From Hydrogenovibrio sp. UBA650 (GTDB lineage: Bacteria > Pseudomonadota > Gammaproteobacteria > Thiomicrospirales > Thiomicrospiraceae), in the NCBI GenBank assembly GCA_002299245.1, contig DBOI01000124.1:1-30085 (forward strand): 30,085 bases of DNA, given 5' to 3'. Made by a program: the position numbers and the translations under genes. Each line of letters begins with the position of its first letter. The first letter of the stretch is position 1. Under the pieces are notes generated by a model. That model was not told where the DNA came from. It did not search any database and worked only from the letters and a program-made list of their open reading frames with translations. Below are positions 8,177-16,127 of the stretch, in pieces.

Positions 8177-9379
8177 TTAAGCGTTTTTTACCGCTTTTGG
8201 TAGGTAGTAATTTTTTGCCACAAAAGGTTTGATGGAAGCGTTGTAAACTTCTTCGACAAGCGGCTCTTCAAAACCATCAATTCGAGTTTTTAACTGCGAT
8301 ACCGCCCATTTGATATGTTCATCCACCAGCTCATTTATTTGACCGAGATTGGACTCAAGGTGTTGAACGCTTGTTTTTAAAGTCTCTTTGGAGGCCTCAA
8401 TATTTCCAATGGCAACGGCAAGGTTTCGTTTCCACTGGGCGTAGCCGATTCTTCTGATTGGCGAACCTTCTAGGCGTTTTAAGAACTGTTGCTCACTCCA
8501 CTGCCAAAGTTCAATAAGTCCGACCGAGTCCAAGCCATTATTGCTTTCAAAAGCCACTTCCTTAGTTGGCGTGGTAAATTTATTCCACGGGCAAACCAAC
8601 TGACAATCATCACACCCATAAATTCGATTTCCCATAAGAGGACGGAACTCTTCGGGGATTGCTCCTTTATTTTCAATGGTTAAGTATGAAATACAGCGGC
8701 GCGAATCGACTACGGCATTATCAACAATGGCTTGGGTAGGACACTCTTGGATACAGGCTTGACAAGGACCGCAACCCTGCTTTTCAAATGGCGGGTCAAT
8801 TTCTACAGGCAGGTTGCAATAGAGCTCACCAAGAAAAAACCATGATCCTGCTTTGGGGTGAATCGTCAGGCTGTTTTTGCCAGTGAATCCCAGGCCTGCT
8901 TTTTCTGCTAGAGGTCTCTCTAGAACAGGTGCACTGTCACTAAAAGCCCTATAGACAAAGCCGTCGGTTTCGGCTGCAATTTTCTCCGCCAGTTGCTGCA
9001 AGCGTTTGCGCATGAGTTTGTGGTAGTCTTTGCCGAGCGCATAGCGTGAAATGTAGGCTTTATCTGACTGGTGCAGAACGTTTAGAGGGTTTTCAGCTTC
9101 AGAATCCAGGTAGTTCATTCGCACACTAATGATAGAAGTGGTTCCCGGTTCCAATTCATTGGGGCGGGTTCTTTTGGTGCCATGGCGTTGCATATAGTCC
9201 ATTTCGCCATGAAAGTTTTCACCTATCCAATTAAAATAGCGAGCTTCATATGCTGATAAATCGATATCCGTAAAGCCAATATCTGCAAAACCGAGGGATT
9301 TACCCCAGTTTTTTATCATTTCACCCAGTTCAGACAGGTCTGAAAGTGGTGAGTTTGGCTTTAATTCGACGGATTTCAT
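8177..9379 (-). CDS. queG: Epoxyqueuosine reductase
   Basis: Catalyses the last step of queuosine formation in tRNA, reducing epoxyqueuosine to queuosine with cobalamin and two [4Fe-4S] clusters. The 400-residue product shows the catalytic acid in RAFSDSAPVLER (Asp148), the cobalamin-side segment AGLGFTGKNSLTIHPKAGSW (161-180) and eight cluster cysteines: 203, 206, 209, 213 in CGPCQACIQECP, then 229, and 256, 259, 263 in GCDDCQLVCPWN. A HEAT-like C-terminal extension (about 280-400) binds tRNA in known structures. The ATG at 9379 has no visible ribosome-binding site and sits in very AT-rich DNA; Met21 (codon at 9319) is an alternative that would still keep the full core. It is divergent from tsaE, as in E. 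coli where queG is divergent from nnr-tsaE-amiB, but no nnr is present here. Confidence 0.96.
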   Translation of the reverse strand: MKSVELKPNSPLSDLSELGEMIKNWGKSLGFADIGFTDIDLSAYEARYFNWIGENFHGEMDYMQRHGTKRTRPNELEPGTTSIISVRMNYLDSEAENPLNVLHQSDKAYISRYALGKDYHKLMRKRLQQLAEKIAAETDGFVYRAFSDSAPVLERPLAEKAGLGFTGKNSLTIHPKAGSWFFLGELYCNLPVEIDPPFEKQGCGPCQACIQECPTQAIVDNAVVDSRRCISYLTIENKGAIPEEFRPLMGNRIYGCDDCQLVCPWNKFTTPTKEVAFESNNGLDSVGLIELWQWSEQQFLKRLEGSPIRRIGYAQWKRNLAVAIGNIEASKETLKTSVQHLESNLGQINELVDEHIKWAVSQLKTRIDGFEEPLVEEVYNASIKPFVAKNYYLPKAVKNA

Positions 9380-9518
9380 AATTAATTAACATTAATTTTT
9401 TTTATGTGTTGTGAGAAGTAGCTTATATGCTGTGTTTTCGGTACTCTCAGTTATTTAGGCAATATTTTTTACAGGCCTGATGAGCGTATTGTAAGCGATT
9501 TTTAAAGGATTGAGAACA

Positions 9519-10025
9519 ATGAAAGAGTTTGAGATAAATCTGCCTACAGAGGCTGAAAGCCTTGAATTTGCAGGCTTGGTGGCAGATTGTTTTGCTAGTT
9601 TCGATGGTTTTTCTAAAGGTTTGATCTTCTATTTAAGGGGAGACCTTGGGGCAGGTAAGTCATTTTTTTCTAGAGCCTTTATTCAGCATTTCATTCCTGG
9701 ACAAAAAGTCAAAAGTCCTACTTACTCTATAGCTGAAACTTATAATTTTTCTACAAACCGAATACATCATCTTGATTTATATAGACTTTGCGATCCAGAA
9801 GAGTTAGAGTATTTAGCCATAAGAGACTTATTGTCGGGTAATTTTGTGGCTTTGATAGAGTGGCCGCAAAAAGGTCAGCCAATTTTACCGGCCGCTGATA
9901 TTGAATTTGAGTTTTCATATTGGCAGGATTCGGGAATACAAGGCAGACGGGTTAAAGTTAAGGCCATATCCGATATTGGAGAGTCACTATTAGAAGTATT
10001 AATAACCGCCAGCTCCGATAGCTAG
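9519..10025 (+). CDS. tsaE: tRNA threonylcarbamoyladenosine biosynthesis ATPase TsaE
   Basis: The ATPase partner of the TsaB-TsaD complex that makes t6A37 on ANN-decoding tRNAs. The 168-residue protein has a Walker A motif (GDLGAGKS, residues 41-48), the switch-like segment KSPTYSIAETY (65-75), HLDLYRL (84-90) and a conserved late motif IEWPQKG (113-119). Length is close to the usual 150-160. The frame is open to a TTG at 9510, but the AAAGGA Shine-Dalgarno sequence at 9504-9509 sits nine bases before the ATG at 9519 and touches the TTG, so I place the start at 9519. It lies 74 bases upstream of amiB, the same gene order as in E. coli, and is likely co-transcribed with it. Confidence 0.95.
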   Translation: MKEFEINLPTEAESLEFAGLVADCFASFDGFSKGLIFYLRGDLGAGKSFFSRAFIQHFIPGQKVKSPTYSIAETYNFSTNRIHHLDLYRLCDPEELEYLAIRDLLSGNFVALIEWPQKGQPILPAADIEFEFSYWQDSGIQGRRVKVKAISDIGESLLEVLITASSDS

Positions 10026-10099
10026 TCAAGACTTTGACGCTGAACTGGCATGTATTTTGATATGTTCTAGTTAGCTATTTTGGCAAGGGGTTGGCAAAA

Positions 10100-11788
10100 A
10101 TGGAAATCTCATTAATGTTGCAGCGTAAAGCAAATAAGACGTTAAGTGTCTTGATTGGCGTCGTTTTGTTGTTCTGGATGCAAAATGTTATCGCCGGAGC
10201 AACGCTGTCTGGGATGAGAATTGGTCAAACAGACGATAAGACTCGAGTTGTTTTTGATCTTAAGCAAGCACAAAAATATCAGGTTTCAAGCCTCAAAAAC
10301 CCTTCCCGCGTTTTTATTGATTTCTTTGATACAAAGAATTACCTGTCTTTTAAACGTAAGCACCTTACAGATCAACGTTTGCTTAGAATCCGTGTCTCTA
10401 GTGATAAGCAAAAAACTCGCGTTGTCCTTGATTTAAATAATAAGCCTGATTACAAAGCGTTCTTCCTTTCTAAAAATGCAAATGGCAAAGAACGCCTGGT
10501 CATTGATTTGACTGATTCCAGTAAAAAACAGTCGGTTGCGAAAAACTCGACTAAAAAACCAGTAGCGGATCAAACAAATACAGTCACAACAATCAAGCCT
10601 GCAGTCATTGAGAAAGCCAAAAACAGAAAGCAAGCGCCTGTTAAATCTGAAACCAAAGTTCAGGTTGCCAAACAGACGCATAAAAAAGTAGCTAGTCCTA
10701 AAATCAAACCAGTTAATTCAAAGCTTGTTTCTAGCCAAAAAGCCAAAGCTGGTGTCAAAACAGATCAAATCGCTAAAAAGAGTTCTTCATTGGCGAAAGC
10801 TGAGAAAAAACCAGTTAAGCCTTTGGTTAAACTCGCCAAAGCCGAATCTAAACCTTTAATCCAAAAAATACCCAAACCTCTGATTGAAAAGGATAGTCCT
10901 ATCCTGACTAAACCAGCAGATCTTGTAGTTGCGATTGATGCCGGCCATGGCGGAAAAGATCCTGGAGCCATTGGACCAAATAAGGCATATGAAAAGCATG
11001 TAACCTTGATGATTTCTAAAGAGCTAAAGAAAATCATTGATAAACAACCTGGCATGAAAGCGGTTCTTACTCGTGACAGAGATGTATTTCTAAAGCTTCA
11101 TGAACGAGTCAAAATTGCGAAACAGAACCACGCCGATATTTTTATTTCGATTCACGCCGATGCTTTCAGAGATAAATCTATTCGAGGCGGTTCCGTTTAT
11201 GTTCTATCGGAAAGAGGCGCCAGTAGTACTATGGCGAGGTTATTGGCCAAAAATGAAAATGCGGCTCTGGAAGATATCCATTTGGCAAGTTTAGATAAAG
11301 ATGTTGCCTTTGCTCTAAGTGACCTGTCCAGAGAAGCAAATATCAAAGCCAGTAAAAAACTGGGTAAAACCGTCCTAAGAGAGATGAGAAAAACCGTGAG
11401 AATGCATAAAAAAGAAGTTCAGTCAGCTGGGTTTGCGGTGCTCAAATCGATTGATATGCCTTCCCTGTTGATTGAAACCGCTTTTATTTCTAACCCTTAT
11501 GAAGCTAAGCGTTTAATGACTAGATCTTTTCAGAAAAAAATGGCCAGCGCAATTGTTGATGGTTTAAAGCAGTATGCTAAAGAGATCTCTCCAACAAATC
11601 GTTGGGGCGATTCCCTCTATGTGCATTACCGTGTTCAAAGAGGGGATACTCTTTCCGGAATTGCTGCTGCTTATCAGGTTTCTACACGCACTTTGAAAAA
11701 GATTAATAAGATTCGAAATGCCAATACTCTCTATGTTGGCAAAAAGCTGAAAATACCGGTCTCAAATAAGGTGGTTGCAGGGATTTAA
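10100..11788 (+). CDS. amiB: N-acetylmuramoyl-L-alanine amidase with AMIN and LysM domains
   Basis: A periplasmic zinc amidase that cleaves septal peptidoglycan between muramic acid and the stem peptide during cell separation. The 562-residue product has a signal peptide or anchor (about 14-35), an AMIN targeting domain (about 36-138), a long Lys/Pro/Ser-rich linker (about 140-275), an Amidase_3 domain (about 276-495) and a C-terminal LysM repeat (VQRGDTLSGIAAAY to YVGKKLKIP, about 511-553). Zinc ligands are His283 (DAGHGGKDPG), Glu298 and His352 (SIHADA); catalytic Glu459 is in LLIETAFISNP. E. coli AmiB is about 445 residues and lacks LysM, so the linker and LysM account for the extra length. 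The start is the ATG at 10100, nine bases after AAGGGG; an in-frame TTG at 10091 abuts that site. Downstream of tsaE as in many proteobacteria. Confidence 0.94.
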   Translation: MEISLMLQRKANKTLSVLIGVVLLFWMQNVIAGATLSGMRIGQTDDKTRVVFDLKQAQKYQVSSLKNPSRVFIDFFDTKNYLSFKRKHLTDQRLLRIRVSSDKQKTRVVLDLNNKPDYKAFFLSKNANGKERLVIDLTDSSKKQSVAKNSTKKPVADQTNTVTTIKPAVIEKAKNRKQAPVKSETKVQVAKQTHKKVASPKIKPVNSKLVSSQKAKAGVKTDQIAKKSSSLAKAEKKPVKPLVKLAKAESKPLIQKIPKPLIEKDSPILTKPADLVVAIDAGHGGKDPGAIGPNKAYEKHVTLMISKELKKIIDKQPGMKAVLTRDRDVFLKLHERVKIAKQNHADIFISIHADAFRDKSIRGGSVYVLSERGASSTMARLLAKNENAALEDIHLASLDKDVAFALSDLSREANIKASKKLGKTVLREMRKTVRMHKKEVQSAGFAVLKSIDMPSLLIETAFISNPYEAKRLMTRSFQKKMASAIVDGLKQYAKEISPTNRWGDSLYVHYRVQRGDTLSGIAAAYQVSTRTLKKINKIRNANTLYVGKKLKIPVSNKVVAGI

Positions 11789-11821
11789 ATCGTTACAAAA
11801 CGGTTTTCTTTTTACCTAAGG

Positions 11822-11841
11822 CCTTATTCGACAGAATAAGG
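11822..11841. repeat. Perfect inverted repeat after amiB
   Basis: CCTTATTC and GAATAAGG flank a GACA loop, giving an eight-pair stem. The pairing can extend outward (TTACC before, GGTAA after) if a six-base bulge is allowed on the left. No T tract follows on either strand, so it is not a standard intrinsic terminator. It could be an RNA-stabilising 3' structure for amiB mRNA or a protein-binding site. Confidence 0.6.
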
Positions 11842-11877
11842 GTAACCAAGTCCAACGGTGTAAACATACCCATTTCT

Positions 11878-11939
11878 AAGAGATTTTTTTCTTGTTAGAA
11901 TCTCTTGTGTATAAAAATATATAAAAATAAAAATCTCTT
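11878..11939. promoter_or_regulatory. AAGAGATT/AATCTCTT repeats ahead of the diguanylate cyclase gene
   Basis: AAGAGATT at 11878-11885 and AATCTCTT at 11899-11906 form an inverted pair with a 13-base loop; AATCTCTT recurs as a direct copy at 11932-11939. Between them lies A/T-only DNA with several TATA-like hexamers (from 11910 to 11925) that could hold a -10 element, about 36-50 bases before the GTG start. The spacing suits a transcription-factor operator or a leader hairpin. No regulator is identified; the promoter assignment is tentative. Confidence 0.4.
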
Positions 11940-11960
11940 CAAACAAGGTCATTTTTAAAC

Positions 11961-14156
11961 GTGTCAGTCGAACAATTAAACCATCTCAAAAACAGGTCAT
12001 TATGGATCATGATGATGATGATTGTGGTGTTTATTTCTGCGTCGATTATGCTCGATTACTACAAGACCAGGAAAGAACTGGTTCAGGAGAAGCTAACCGT
12101 TTCCAAGAAAGTTTCTCAACTGTTTGAATCCGAAAAAACCAGGCTTGTGTCTTTTTTCAGCACTCGAGTTAAGTGTCACCTTGCTTCACCTTTAGCAATG
12201 CAAGCAATGGAACAGCAAGATCGAGAGCTTACCTATCAAGTTGCCAAAAACAAGCTTGATATTTTGAAAAGCACCAATCCCCACGTGACACACATGCATT
12301 TCTATGCCTCTGATGGAACCAGCCTGATGCGTGTTCATAATAAAGATGTTTTTGGCGATCGTATTGCCGATAAGCGGCCAATGGTAGCGCATGCAGTCAA
12401 CAATCAGGCCTCTGTGTTTGGCTTCGAAGAAGGCTACTTTGGGTTGATTTTTCGTATTGTTGAGCCTGCTTACAATGCTGAAGGTGAGTACATAGGTTCT
12501 TTGGAGTTCGGCCTTCAACCCCAATATTTTGAAACGGTCATCAAAGGCCTGTTTCCGGATATGAAAGTGGCTTTGGCGATATCTAAACAGAATTTAAAGC
12601 TCTACACTGATTCCGGACGTTTTCAGACACACAATAATCACTATTTGGCAGGTGAAGATATTGAGCTTCTCAAACCTTATATTGGTCAAGAAGTTTCGCA
12701 AAAACAACGTACAACTGACGTTTCCGGTAATAGTCATATTTTGATTGATGATATTGTGTTAAACGATTTTGCAGGCAATCCATTTATTCAAATGTACTTA
12801 TTGAAAGACGTGCAGGAGCTAGAAGATAAATTTTTTGAGGCTCTCTACTTCAGTATTACTATTGGCCTGTTTTCAATGTTGTTTCTATTTTTTGCGGCAA
12901 GGTTTGTTTTGAACTATTTAACGGATAATGCAGCTCGGCTTTCTGCTGAACTAGCAGAATCTCATGCCAAAATGGAGTCTGTTTTTAATACCAGTAAAGA
13001 AGGCCTGGCAATTATTGATTTAGATGGAAACTTAATTGAATCAAACCGAGCCTTTTCTCAAATTACCGAATATTCCGCTGAAGCTCTAATAAATAAAAAT
13101 TGGAATGAGTTGTTTTCTAATAATCAAATAGCGATAGAACCGCTTGAGCACAAAGTTATTCAATGTGTTACCAAAAATGGACGTCGAAAAACCGTTGAGT
13201 TGACTTTGGACCGACTGCCTAACCAAAATCTATTTCTGGTGGCCTGTCGAGATATTACCTTGTTGCGAGAGCAGCAGATTGAGATTGAAAACTATATAAA
13301 TGTAGTTGATACCAATGTGATCACTTCTAAAACCGATCTGGATGGCGTTATTACTTATGTAAGTGACGCATTCTGCAGAGTTTCAGGCTATAGTCAAGAT
13401 GAGTTAATTGGTCAAAAGCACTCAATAGTTCGCCACAAAGATATGCCGGTAGAGGTTTATGATGACTTATGGAAGACCATCACCTCTGGAAAAGTTTGGC
13501 AGGGTGATATTTTGAATCGTAAAAAAGATGGCGGTCAGTATTGGGTCTCTGCAACCATTAGCCCTGATTTTGATGATGATAACAATATTATTGGTTTTAC
13601 TGCGGTGCGTCAGGACATTAGTGACCGTAAGGAGGTGGAGAAATTATCTATCACTGACGCTTTGACAGGCCTATATAATCGTCGTCACTATAATGAGGTG
13701 TTTGATTCTGAATTTGCGAGACGTAAACGAGACGGAGTACCTTTCTTGTACCTGCTTATGGATCTTGACCACTTTAAGCGTTACAACGATACCTACGGTC
13801 ATCAAAAAGGCGATCAGGTACTTGTAGATTTCGCAGCTTGCTTGCAGGGTTGTTTCAAGCGTGCTGGTGATGTACTTTTCAGAATGGGTGGCGAAGAGTT
13901 TGCGGCTATTCTTCAGATTAAGAATGAGGACGAAGCTGAAGAGTTGATAAACCAGGTCAATATTCAGTTAGAGAAATTAAATATAGAGCATATACGAAAT
14001 AGTGCTGGAAGCTTAATGACCGCCTCAATTGGCGCTTGTTTAGTAACCGATTACAGTCGAAATTACAAAGAGGAACAGATTTACAGAATGGCTGATGAGG
14101 CTCTATATCAGGCTAAATCAGAAGGCCGGGATAGAGCTATTCTGAAAAGAATCTAG
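11961..14156 (+). CDS. Diguanylate cyclase with Cache-type sensor and two PAS domains
   Basis: An inner-membrane enzyme that makes cyclic di-GMP from two GTP. The 731 residues contain a membrane helix (14-31), a periplasmic Cache-type sensor resembling dCache_3 (about 35-285; note FYASDGTSLMRVHNKDVFGD at 114-133), a second helix (293-318), PAS1 (about 335-440), PAS2 (about 448-558) and a GGDEF domain (560-731). The active site is GGEEF at 643-647, and an inhibitory I-site RxxD (Arg634-Asp637) lies five residues before it, so it should be active and product-inhibited. PAS2 carries VRHKDMP (490-496) and Trp513, matching the FAD-binding PAS of the aerotaxis receptor Aer. The start is GTG, with AAGG about 12 bases upstream. 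Probably a single-gene unit between amiB and the convergent cyclo-ligase gene. The ligand of the Cache domain is unknown. Confidence 0.93.
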   Translation: MSVEQLNHLKNRSLWIMMMMIVVFISASIMLDYYKTRKELVQEKLTVSKKVSQLFESEKTRLVSFFSTRVKCHLASPLAMQAMEQQDRELTYQVAKNKLDILKSTNPHVTHMHFYASDGTSLMRVHNKDVFGDRIADKRPMVAHAVNNQASVFGFEEGYFGLIFRIVEPAYNAEGEYIGSLEFGLQPQYFETVIKGLFPDMKVALAISKQNLKLYTDSGRFQTHNNHYLAGEDIELLKPYIGQEVSQKQRTTDVSGNSHILIDDIVLNDFAGNPFIQMYLLKDVQELEDKFFEALYFSITIGLFSMLFLFFAARFVLNYLTDNAARLSAELAESHAKMESVFNTSKEGLAIIDLDGNLIESNRAFSQITEYSAEALINKNWNELFSNNQIAIEPLEHKVIQCVTKNGRRKTVELTLDRLPNQNLFLVACRDITLLREQQIEIENYINVVDTNVITSKTDLDGVITYVSDAFCRVSGYSQDELIGQKHSIVRHKDMPVEVYDDLWKTITSGKVWQGDILNRKKDGGQYWVSATISPDFDDDNNIIGFTAVRQDISDRKEVEKLSITDALTGLYNRRHYNEVFDSEFARRKRDGVPFLYLLMDLDHFKRYNDTYGHQKGDQVLVDFAACLQGCFKRAGDVLFRMGGEEFAAILQIKNEDEAEELINQVNIQLEKLNIEHIRNSAGSLMTASIGACLVTDYSRNYKEEQIYRMADEALYQAKSEGRDRAILKRI

Positions 14157-14197
14157 GAATTACTCTTTGAGTTGTTAGCAATTTCTTGTTCTATTAG

Positions 14198-14224
14198 AGC
14201 GTTGTTAGATCAACGCTTACTTTT
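14198..14224 (+). terminator. Hairpin at the cyclase/cyclo-ligase convergence
   Basis: AGCGTTG and CAACGCT flank a TTAGAT loop, a seven-pair stem, followed on the plus strand by the T-rich TACTTTTCC. It probably ends the cyclase transcript. The right arm overlaps the last codons of the convergent cyclo-ligase gene. On the minus strand no T tract follows, so termination there is less certain. Confidence 0.6.
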
Positions 14225-14809
14225 CCATTCAATGATTCCTTGTTCAGTAATCATTGCATCCAGTGGTACGTCCCAAGCTTCCTGATGGAGGTTTTCAACC
14301 TGCTGAAAACTGTGGGCCCATCCTACCAGAATTGGCGCCTCATCTTTGCTGGTTAGTTTATAGTTAAAGCTTCTATCGTAGTAACCACCCCCCATACCTA
14401 GGCGGTTGCCTTGTTTATCGAATCCGACTAGAGGCATAACCACAATATCCAGCTCTCTACCTGTTAAATGATCTTCAAAACTAATGTCAGGTTCTAAAAT
14501 TCCAAACTGATTTTTTCGCATTTCGCTTTCGGGTTCATAGTTAGCAAAAGCCATATGTAAACCATCATTACACTCTAGTACAGGTAGGTAAACTCGATGT
14601 TGGTTGCTCCAGAGATAATCAATGCTGGGTTTGGTCTCAAGCTCACCATCCTGAGACAGGAACATGGCAATATCACACGACTCTACGATATGTTTTTCTA
14701 AGAACTGTTTTAAAAAGTATAAGGCTTGTTTGGCGTTATCAGTCTGTTGTTGGGGACTAATGGCTTGGCGTTTGTTACGGAGCTGATTGCGAATTTCTGA
14801 GTTGTTCAT
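14210..14809 (-). CDS. fau: 5-formyltetrahydrofolate cyclo-ligase
   Basis: Converts 5-formyltetrahydrofolate to 5,10-methenyltetrahydrofolate with ATP, rescuing a folate form that inhibits other enzymes. The 199-residue product matches the family: N-terminal RNQLRNKRQAIS with the substrate-binding basic cluster, the FLSQDGELETKP segment (50-61), VVMPLVGFDKQGNRLGMG (123-140) and the nucleotide-binding GMGGGYYDR (138-146). Length matches E. coli YgfA (182) with a slight extension. There is no strong ribosome-binding site before the ATG at 14809. It lies just downstream of the 6S RNA gene on the same strand. In E. coli ssrS and ygfA are co-transcribed, and the 50-base gap here with no terminator hairpin suggests the same arrangement. 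Confidence 0.94.
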   Translation of the reverse strand: MNNSEIRNQLRNKRQAISPQQQTDNAKQALYFLKQFLEKHIVESCDIAMFLSQDGELETKPSIDYLWSNQHRVYLPVLECNDGLHMAFANYEPESEMRKNQFGILEPDISFEDHLTGRELDIVVMPLVGFDKQGNRLGMGGGYYDRSFNYKLTSKDEAPILVGWAHSFQQVENLHQEAWDVPLDAMITEQGIIEWKSKR

Positions 14810-14859
14810 TGCAGAATTTTCTGTTTAAGAACTCATTACGTAGGAACTGCATTATGAAG

Positions 14860-15032
14860 AGACACAGACTATCAAACTAAAATCCCTGAACCCGTAAAGT
14901 CCAGGTGGCAGTCTCTCCAGGAAATTTAGGCTTCTCGGGTTAGCGAACTAACGAGATGCGCACCATTTCAAGGGTCTGACCCCAAAATTGTAATTATCGG
15001 AACGGGGTTTACGTTTGATAATCTTGTGCCGT
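14860..15032 (-). ncRNA. ssrS: 6S RNA
   Basis: 6S RNA mimics an open promoter and sequesters housekeeping-sigma RNA polymerase in stationary phase. Three kinds of evidence support it. First, position: it lies between zapA and the cyclo-ligase gene on their strand, as in E. coli. Second, structure: CACA-AGATTATCAAAC near the 5' end pairs with GTTTGATAGTCTGTG near the 3' end to close the molecule, with one bulged A and one G-U pair. An apical hairpin at 14933-14956 is built from TCTCG and TTAG arms around a four-base loop. Third, sequence: CCGAGAAGCCT after the apical stem, GGTGCGCAT before it, and GTCAGACCCTTGA upstream resemble E. coli 6S. A TATAAT box lies seven bases before the predicted 5' end. 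The length is about 173 bases, against 184 in E. coli. The ends are estimates. Confidence 0.88.
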
Positions 15033-15039
15033 GATTCGA

Positions 15040-15045
15040 ATTATA
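15040..15045 (-). promoter_or_regulatory. -10 box of the 6S RNA promoter
   Basis: A perfect TATAAT on the minus strand, seven bases before the inferred 6S RNA start at about 15032. No convincing -35 hexamer lies 16-18 bases upstream; the best TTGACT (15079-15084) is too far away. Confidence 0.65.
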
Positions 15046-15131
15046 ACAAATTTTGCTAGAAAGCAGCCTTAAGAAAGCAGTCAAAGGCTATCATTTTTTT
15101 GTATGAAAATTATAAATAAAGCTTATAAAAC

Positions 15132-15416
15132 TCAGGTTTGAGAACCGTCGCCACTGGCCGCATCGGTTGCTACTTGATTAATAGCCGATTCGATTTGATC
15201 TTCAAGTCTCAAGGTGTATTGAGTAGTATCTTCTTTGAGTTGTAGGTAGTCAAATGCAAGGTTTAAAGCCACCATCAAAACTTTACTCTCACCTTTTAAT
15301 CCAGGAATTTGGTCGAGCTTATCTTCCAGAAGCGTTGCAGCATCAATTAACTTTTCACGCTCATGAGGTTCGCAAGGAATTTCAAAAGTATGATTCATTA
15401 AAGTCAGGGTTAACAC
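15132..15416 (-). CDS. zapA: Cell division protein ZapA
   Basis: A small cytosolic protein that cross-links FtsZ filaments at the division ring. The 94 residues show the ZapA layout: an N-terminal strand-rich segment (TLTLMNHTFEIPCEP), the helix EREKLIDAATLLEDKLDQI, the conserved VLMVALNLAFDYLQLKE (46-62) and a C-terminal coiled coil. The start is GTG at 15416; GGAG lies about seven bases upstream, and the family N-terminus aligns with VLTLTLMNHTF rather than with the later ATG at 15398. It is divergent from ygfB and upstream of 6S RNA, the standard gammaproteobacterial order. Confidence 0.92.
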   Translation of the reverse strand: MLTLTLMNHTFEIPCEPHEREKLIDAATLLEDKLDQIPGLKGESKVLMVALNLAFDYLQLKEDTTQYTLRLEDQIESAINQVATDAASGDGSQT

Positions 15417-15511
15417 TGTATGGCTCCAAAGGCATTAATTTGAGTGGGCTTAAAAGTCGCTAATTATGATATTATTCCCCAATAAATTGAGTTTAACAAG
15501 AGATAGTTTGT

Positions 15512-16099
15512 ATGGATTTTCAACAGGTCAGTGAGGCACTGACTCCGTACCCTGAATTAGAGTCACCATCTTTTATCCAAGGAATGTTAGTGGGGCTGCT
15601 CTGCGGAGATAACGATATTCAAGAAGCGGTTTGGATAAAAAAACTGGTTGAGGAAGCAAAAATTAAGTCGGTTAAAGAGTCTATGTTAAGGGCTCTAGAC
15701 GAGATGTTTCAAGAGACTAACAAGGGATTAAATGGCTCCGGTTTTGAATTAGAGTTTTGCCTGCCTGATGACAGCGAGTTTTTAGTATTTAGAGCGGCAA
15801 TGCTCGCCCAACTCTGTGAAGGTGTGCTTTACGGTTTAGGTTTGATTGGAGCTCTTAATCAGCCTGAAAACGAGATCCCAGAGAATGTGCGTGAATTAGT
15901 CGATGATCTCGGCCAAATTTCACGCCTGGATGCCACCGCCTTAAATGCAGAAGCTGAGACCACAGAAGCAGAAGAATCGGATTTTATGGAACTGGTTGAG
16001 TTTGTAAGGGTAGCAGTATTAACAATTAATGAAGAGCTTAATCCAACTCAAGCCGCTCCAATAATGGAAACAGTTCCTGAAAACGATACCTTACATTAA
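15512..16099 (+). CDS. ygfB: UPF0149 family protein YgfB
   Basis: A 195-residue soluble helical protein of family UPF0149. The recognisable parts are SFIQGMLVGLLCGD (20-33), ELEFCLPDDSEFLVFRAAMLAQLCEGVLYGLGLIG (around 80-115) and the C-terminal DFMELVEFVRVAVLTINEEL. E. coli YgfB is 192 residues. In Pseudomonas aeruginosa a YgfB homologue represses AmpDh3-related expression; the role here is not known. It heads the pepP-ubiH-ubiI cluster as in E. coli, 28 bases before pepP, and is probably the first gene of that operon. The intergenic region to zapA (95 bases) must hold both divergent promoters; I see only weak -10-like hexamers there (TATTAT at 15470). Confidence 0.92.
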   Translation: MDFQQVSEALTPYPELESPSFIQGMLVGLLCGDNDIQEAVWIKKLVEEAKIKSVKESMLRALDEMFQETNKGLNGSGFELEFCLPDDSEFLVFRAAMLAQLCEGVLYGLGLIGALNQPENEIPENVRELVDDLGQISRLDATALNAEAETTEAEESDFMELVEFVRVAVLTINEELNPTQAAPIMETVPENDTLH

Positions 16100-16127
16100 A
16101 TTAATTAATAAATGAGTCAATAGAAAA

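Noticed and set aside
9510..9518. TTG start adding three residues to TsaE
   Set aside because: It abuts the AAAGGA site, leaving no spacer; the ATG at 9519 is correctly spaced.
10091..10099. TTG start adding three residues to AmiB
   Set aside because: It touches the AAGGGG site; the ATG at 10100 is nine bases away.
15060..15090. AGCCTT/AAGGCT inverted repeat on the minus strand after zapA as a terminator
   Set aside because: Six pairs, a large loop and only a short T-containing tail; too weak to list as a feature.
16112..16123. Mini-frame ATG AGT CAA TAG between ygfB and pepP
   Set aside because: Only three codons, no ribosome-binding site, and out of frame with pepP; probably chance, although pepP does start with an unusual TTG just after it.
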